Assembly: GCA_017412115.1 (NCBI GenBank)
Contig: JAFPYR010000017.1
Span: 71,159 to 135,158 of the forward strand
Direction: 5' to 3'
DNA: 64,000 bases
From: Bacteroidales bacterium
GTDB taxonomy: Bacteria; Bacteroidota; Bacteroidia; Bacteroidales; UBA3824
Shown here: piece by piece, positions 61,301 to 64,000 of the stretch
Layout of the letters: every line of letters begins with the position of its first letter
How positions within the stretch are numbered: the stretch's first letter is position 1
Notes under the pieces: generated by a model
What the model was told of the DNA's origin: nothing
What the model saw: the letters and a program-made list of their open reading frames with translations, nothing else
Databases searched by the model: none
Program-made: the position numbers and the translations under genes

Positions 61301-62857
61301 TTACTCCGAAAGCATTTTTTTGATTTCAAAAGCCAAGTTTTCAAGACTTATTTCCGTCTGAACTTTAGATTTCCACTCATTTTTGTCTGTGATTTTTTCG
61401 GCAAGGATTTTCCCGAGTTTAAGATTTTTGACCGTAGCCACACCTTTTGCCGCTTCATCGCCACCGATTATCACCGCTAACGTGCAATTATTTTTGTCAG
61501 CGTATGACATTTGATGTTTCAAACCGCGTTTTGCACCATAATAAATTTCGGTGTTGATACCTAAGAGACGAAGTTGCATTGCCGTTTTTTGATAAAGCGG
61601 CATCAAAGCATCGTCAAAAACGATAATTATAACCGGTCCGTCAATTTGTTTAGGCATTTGATTTGTCAGCGTTAATAATTCTGCCAAACGGTCTACGCCA
61701 ATTGAAGCACCAGTTGCGGGAACTTTTACTCCGAGAAGATTTTCTACCAAACCGTCATAACGTCCGCCGCCGCAAATACTTCCGACTTTTCTTTTTCTGC
61801 CTTTTTCGTCGGTATAATATTCCAAGGATTCAACCTCGTAAATCGGTCCCGTATAATAGCCCAAACCTCTTACCATCGAAGGATCAAGAATTGCAACCTC
61901 TTCGTTGAAACCGAGAGTTTCAAGAATTTCGTCAATTTTTTCCAACTCTTGAACACCTTCTTTATAAGTGTCGTTTTCAAAGGCGGGTTTACTTTTGAGT
62001 TTTTCGATTGTAGCCTTACGGGCTGAGTGTTGTTCAAAATCTTTTATAAAATTGACAATCAATGCGATATTTTCCTCTTTTAATCCCAAACCCGGAATCT
62101 GAGCCTTTGAAACCTCATCAACTCTGCCTTTTCCGAGTTCTTTTGCTACCTCGTCAATACCGATTTTGTCAAGTTTATCAATAATTCTCATAACGGCAGT
62201 TTCCGTATCTTTGTCGGTAATTCCGGCATGGAAAAGCAGACCGTTAACAATTTTTCTGTTATTAATTTTAATAAGATAAGTTCCGCGTTTAAGTCCTATG
62301 TTTTCAAGGGCCTGAGAAAGAATCATACAGTTTTCGGCATCGGTTGAAACATCCTCACTGCCTACCGTATCAAAATCCATCTGCCAAAACTCTCTAAAAC
62401 GTCCAGGGTCTAATTTTGCCTCAAATCTGAAAACAGGTCCGTACTGAAATCTTCTGAAAAGATTCGTTTTGCCTTGGATTTCACCTCTTAAATGCTGTTG
62501 CCAAAGTCCTTCGGCATAAACCCTCGCAAGCGGTGCCGTTAAATCGTAACGCATTGCAAGATAATGATTTTCCATTATGACAGAGTTGTCAGGATTACGC
62601 ATTTCTTTTCCTAAAGTGTCAAAAACGGGTTCTTGCTCGGGGTTTTTGAAAGAATAAACGCCTTGCGCTACGGAATCAGCATCGGGAAGATATTTTCCCA
62701 AACATTCTGCATATTCCAAAATCGGAGTATCAAATCTTGCAAAACCGTAACGACGGTAAACTTCGCTTGCTTTTTCTATAATATGCTCTCTAAGAGCGTT
62801 TTGTGTAGATGTAATATCTCTAAATCCCTTTACCTTTTGGGGAACTGTTCCTCTCAT
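61301..62857 (-). CDS. hisS: Histidyl-tRNA synthetase, unusual subtype
   Basis: 518 residues. Class II motifs are present: motif 1 near the start, motif 2 with FQYGPVFRFEAKLDPGRFREF, and motif 3-type GVDRLAELL. The His-specific RGLGYYTGPIYEVESLEYY and SICGGGRYDGL are clear. The motif 2 loop (AKLDPGRFREFWQMDFDTVG) differs from the usual bacterial RPQKGRYREF type and is closer to the GPGRFRQFxQ type known from alphaproteobacteria. It is longer than the common 420-450 residues. It has a very good promoter. Confidence 0.95.
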   Translation of the reverse strand: MRGTVPQKVKGFRDITSTQNALREHIIEKASEVYRRYGFARFDTPILEYAECLGKYLPDADSVAQGVYSFKNPEQEPVFDTLGKEMRNPDNSVIMENHYLAMRYDLTAPLARVYAEGLWQQHLRGEIQGKTNLFRRFQYGPVFRFEAKLDPGRFREFWQMDFDTVGSEDVSTDAENCMILSQALENIGLKRGTYLIKINNRKIVNGLLFHAGITDKDTETAVMRIIDKLDKIGIDEVAKELGKGRVDEVSKAQIPGLGLKEENIALIVNFIKDFEQHSARKATIEKLKSKPAFENDTYKEGVQELEKIDEILETLGFNEEVAILDPSMVRGLGYYTGPIYEVESLEYYTDEKGRKRKVGSICGGGRYDGLVENLLGVKVPATGASIGVDRLAELLTLTNQMPKQIDGPVIIIVFDDALMPLYQKTAMQLRLLGINTEIYYGAKRGLKHQMSYADKNNCTLAVIIGGDEAAKGVATVKNLKLGKILAEKITDKNEWKSKVQTEISLENLAFEIKKMLSE

Positions 62858-62895
62858 AACAAAAGTTTTTTTTAAAATAGAAATTTTTTAAAGCA

Positions 62896-62927
62896 CAAAA
62901 TTAAAAAAATTTTTAGTTAAAACCAAA
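62896..62927 (-). promoter_or_regulatory. Consensus promoter of hisS
   Basis: Minus strand: TTTG (62924-62927), 20-bp spacer, TAATTTTG (62896-62903). Both boxes are exact; the ATG is at 62857. Confidence 0.7.
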
Positions 62928-62957
62928 AGCGTTTATTACAAAAAAACTTAAAAAAAA

Positions 62958-62989
62958 TTTGTTAATTTCAATTTTTGTTATTTTATTTG
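62958..62989 (+). promoter_or_regulatory. Promoter of the DUF4870-like gene
   Basis: TTTG (62958-62961), 20-bp spacer, TTTATTTG (62982-62989). One mismatch in the -7 box. Confidence 0.45.
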
Positions 62990-63034
62990 CGTTCCAATTA
63001 AGAAAAATAATGTTCAATTCAAAAAACTAAAAAA

Positions 63035-63364
63035 ATGGAAGAGAAAATTGTAGATTCTCAGTACCAGACCAAAGGTTATCTTTGCTATCTCGGTATTTTG
63101 GTGTTAATACCATTATTGACTGTAAAAAAAGAAGTTAGAGACGAATTTATTGACTGTCACATAAAACAAGGATTCGGTCTCTTTGTGTCGATGGTTATTT
63201 TCAGTGTCCTCAGATCGTTTGGCGGTAACATTTTGGGAATGATATTCGGTTTGCTGAGTTTGGTTTGTTTTGTTCTTGCAATTTTAGGACTTATAAACGT
63301 CAGCAAAAAGAAAGTTACAAAATTGCCGGTCTTAGGTGATATTTTTGATAAAATTAATATCTAA
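63035..63364 (+). CDS. Small DUF4870/Tic20-like membrane protein
   Basis: 109 residues with three to four membrane helices. YLCYLGILVLIPLLT, EFIDCHIKQGFGLFV and the helix pair SLVCFVLAILGLINV resemble the small Tic20-like/DUF4870 family of membrane proteins. Function unknown. A single gene with its own promoter and terminator. Confidence 0.75.
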   Translation: MEEKIVDSQYQTKGYLCYLGILVLIPLLTVKKEVRDEFIDCHIKQGFGLFVSMVIFSVLRSFGGNILGMIFGLLSLVCFVLAILGLINVSKKKVTKLPVLGDIFDKINI

Positions 63365-63380
63365 CCCACACAAAAAAATC

Positions 63381-63421
63381 ACGGGCGAGAAAAAAGTTTT
63401 TTTTTACCGCCCGTTTTTTTT
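63381..63421 (+). terminator. Intrinsic terminator, probably bidirectional
   Basis: Stem ACGGGCG (63381-63387) with CGCCCGT (63408-63414), followed by an eight-base T-run; A-rich sequence on the other side serves the convergent gene. Confidence 0.8.
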
Positions 63422-63422
63422 A

Positions 63423-63881
63423 TTATAATCCTTTAACGATATTCCAATACTCATTTAATCCGCTGAGAATAACACAGATAACAATTACATACCAAGGAGC
63501 TTTAAAAAAATAAATTTTTCTAAAATAAGTTTCCTTACCTTTGATTAAATCATAAAGTACCCAAAAAAAACTAACAATCATAAAAACTGCAACAATAACA
63601 GCTAAAGGATTCATCATCAAGGCATTATAAAAATCAAAATGGAAAAATAATTTCAGTCCGCGTATCGTACCACACGCCGGACAAGGATAACCCGTTATGT
63701 TATGAAAAATACAAACGGTAAAATGTGTATGAGCCTTTAGATTCGGCGGCGTACATAACGAAAAATACAAAGCCGCTCCCGTTATCAAAAACAGAATGGC
63801 TTTGTATTTTTGCCTTACACTGCCGGTTTTTTCCGTAACTGTTAATACAGCACGAAAAAACTCCGATAGTCTTTCGTTCAT
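63423..63881 (-). CDS. DUF2752 membrane protein
   Basis: 152 residues with three membrane helices. The diagnostic GYPCPACGTIRGLKLFFHFDFYNALMMNPLA fits DUF2752: a Cys-x2-Cys next to a Gly-Thr-x-Arg loop and the F..AL..NP pattern. Function unknown. Upstream is a TM2 gene ending 4 bp before its start, a pairing common in this phylum. Confidence 0.9.
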   Translation of the reverse strand: MNERLSEFFRAVLTVTEKTGSVRQKYKAILFLITGAALYFSLCTPPNLKAHTHFTVCIFHNITGYPCPACGTIRGLKLFFHFDFYNALMMNPLAVIVAVFMIVSFFWVLYDLIKGKETYFRKIYFFKAPWYVIVICVILSGLNEYWNIVKGL

Positions 63882-63885
63882 TTTA

Positions 63886-64000
63886 CTAATCCGCTTTCAA
63901 AGGTCTTCCGTCTGCCATAGGCATTTGACCCTGAATAATTTTGATGATGTCCAATATCGTCCAAATACCACATCCGCCGAGAGTAATCAACTGTAACCAC
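63886..64000 (-). CDS. TM2-domain membrane protein, 5' end beyond the window
   Basis: The last 37 codons are visible. The segment LGGCGIWTILDIIKIIQG followed by MPMADGRPL matches the second half of a TM2 domain (glycine-rich helix then GRPL). The start lies outside the window. It ends 4 bp before the DUF2752 gene. Confidence 0.75.
   Translation of the reverse strand, partial: WLQLITLGGCGIWTILDIIKIIQGQMPMADGRPLKAD

Overview
The window looks like the chromosome of an AT-rich member of the Bacteroidetes, most likely the Bacteroidales lineage. Supporting evidence is a SusC/SusD pair, DUF4290 next to murA, a BatA-type N-terminal double-TM protein, TM2 and DUF2752 neighbours, and many promoters of the Bacteroidetes type (TTTG, a 19-20 bp spacer, then TAnnTTTG). 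Most of it is ordinary housekeeping sequence arranged in short operons. No rRNA genes, complete insertion sequences, CRISPR arrays or prophage are visible.

Layout. 1-4430 (minus) is the most unusual operon: a zinc-ribbon protein, a SrfB-type actin-like ATPase of nearly 1000 residues, and a coiled-coil protein cut by the window edge. 4736-7508 holds two tandem clpP genes and tig; a tRNA-Leu(TAG) and mutS follow up to 10410. 10461-15544 carries envelope and transport genes: a lipoprotein, an Nramp-like transporter without the usual metal motifs, a GGCT-like protein, an M23 peptidase, and a lipoprotein plus outer-membrane protein pair. 15633-20676 carries an Omp85-like protein, a cold-shock protein, a secreted LRR protein, a CPBP protease and a barrel protein. 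20707-26595 (plus) is phosphofructokinase, an AddB-like nuclease and a UDP-glucose dehydrogenase that closely resembles the animal enzyme.

26717-30491 is an accessory islet between two strong housekeeping blocks. It has a DUF4143-type ATPase preceded by three 16-bp palindromes at an exact 32-bp period, two genes of unknown role (one CoiA-like), and an antitoxin/RelE-ParE toxin pair whose toxin is frameshifted by one extra C. 30539-41929 returns to housekeeping: yigZ, ung, yitT, murB, a YfiR-like/SpoIIE phosphatase, a Nudix hydrolase, queE, prsW, glmM, a YbaK-type deacylase, maf and pyrC.

41930-42283 contains a promoter-like element followed at the expected distance by two hairpins, the second a 120-nt nested hairpin. 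This is either a structured RNA or the leader of the BspA-like gene that follows. 43039-51302 holds rfbC and rfbA, a TPR/SpoIIE phosphatase, a VWA/BatA-like protein, murA with Asp in place of the catalytic Cys, and DUF4290. 51348-56156 is an orphan SusC/SusD transporter. 56278-61142 is mreB-mreC-mreD-uvrD. 61301-62857 is a histidyl-tRNA synthetase of an unexpected subtype. The right edge has small membrane proteins, including DUF2752 and a TM2 protein cut by the edge.

Functionally, much of the window serves the cell envelope: precursor synthesis (glmM, murA, murB), shape (mreBCD), nucleotide sugars (ugd, rfbAC) and outer-membrane transport. Two membrane-bound SpoIIE phosphatases with different sensor domains suggest partner-switching signalling. 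All database-level identifications are from memory of family motifs; no search was run.
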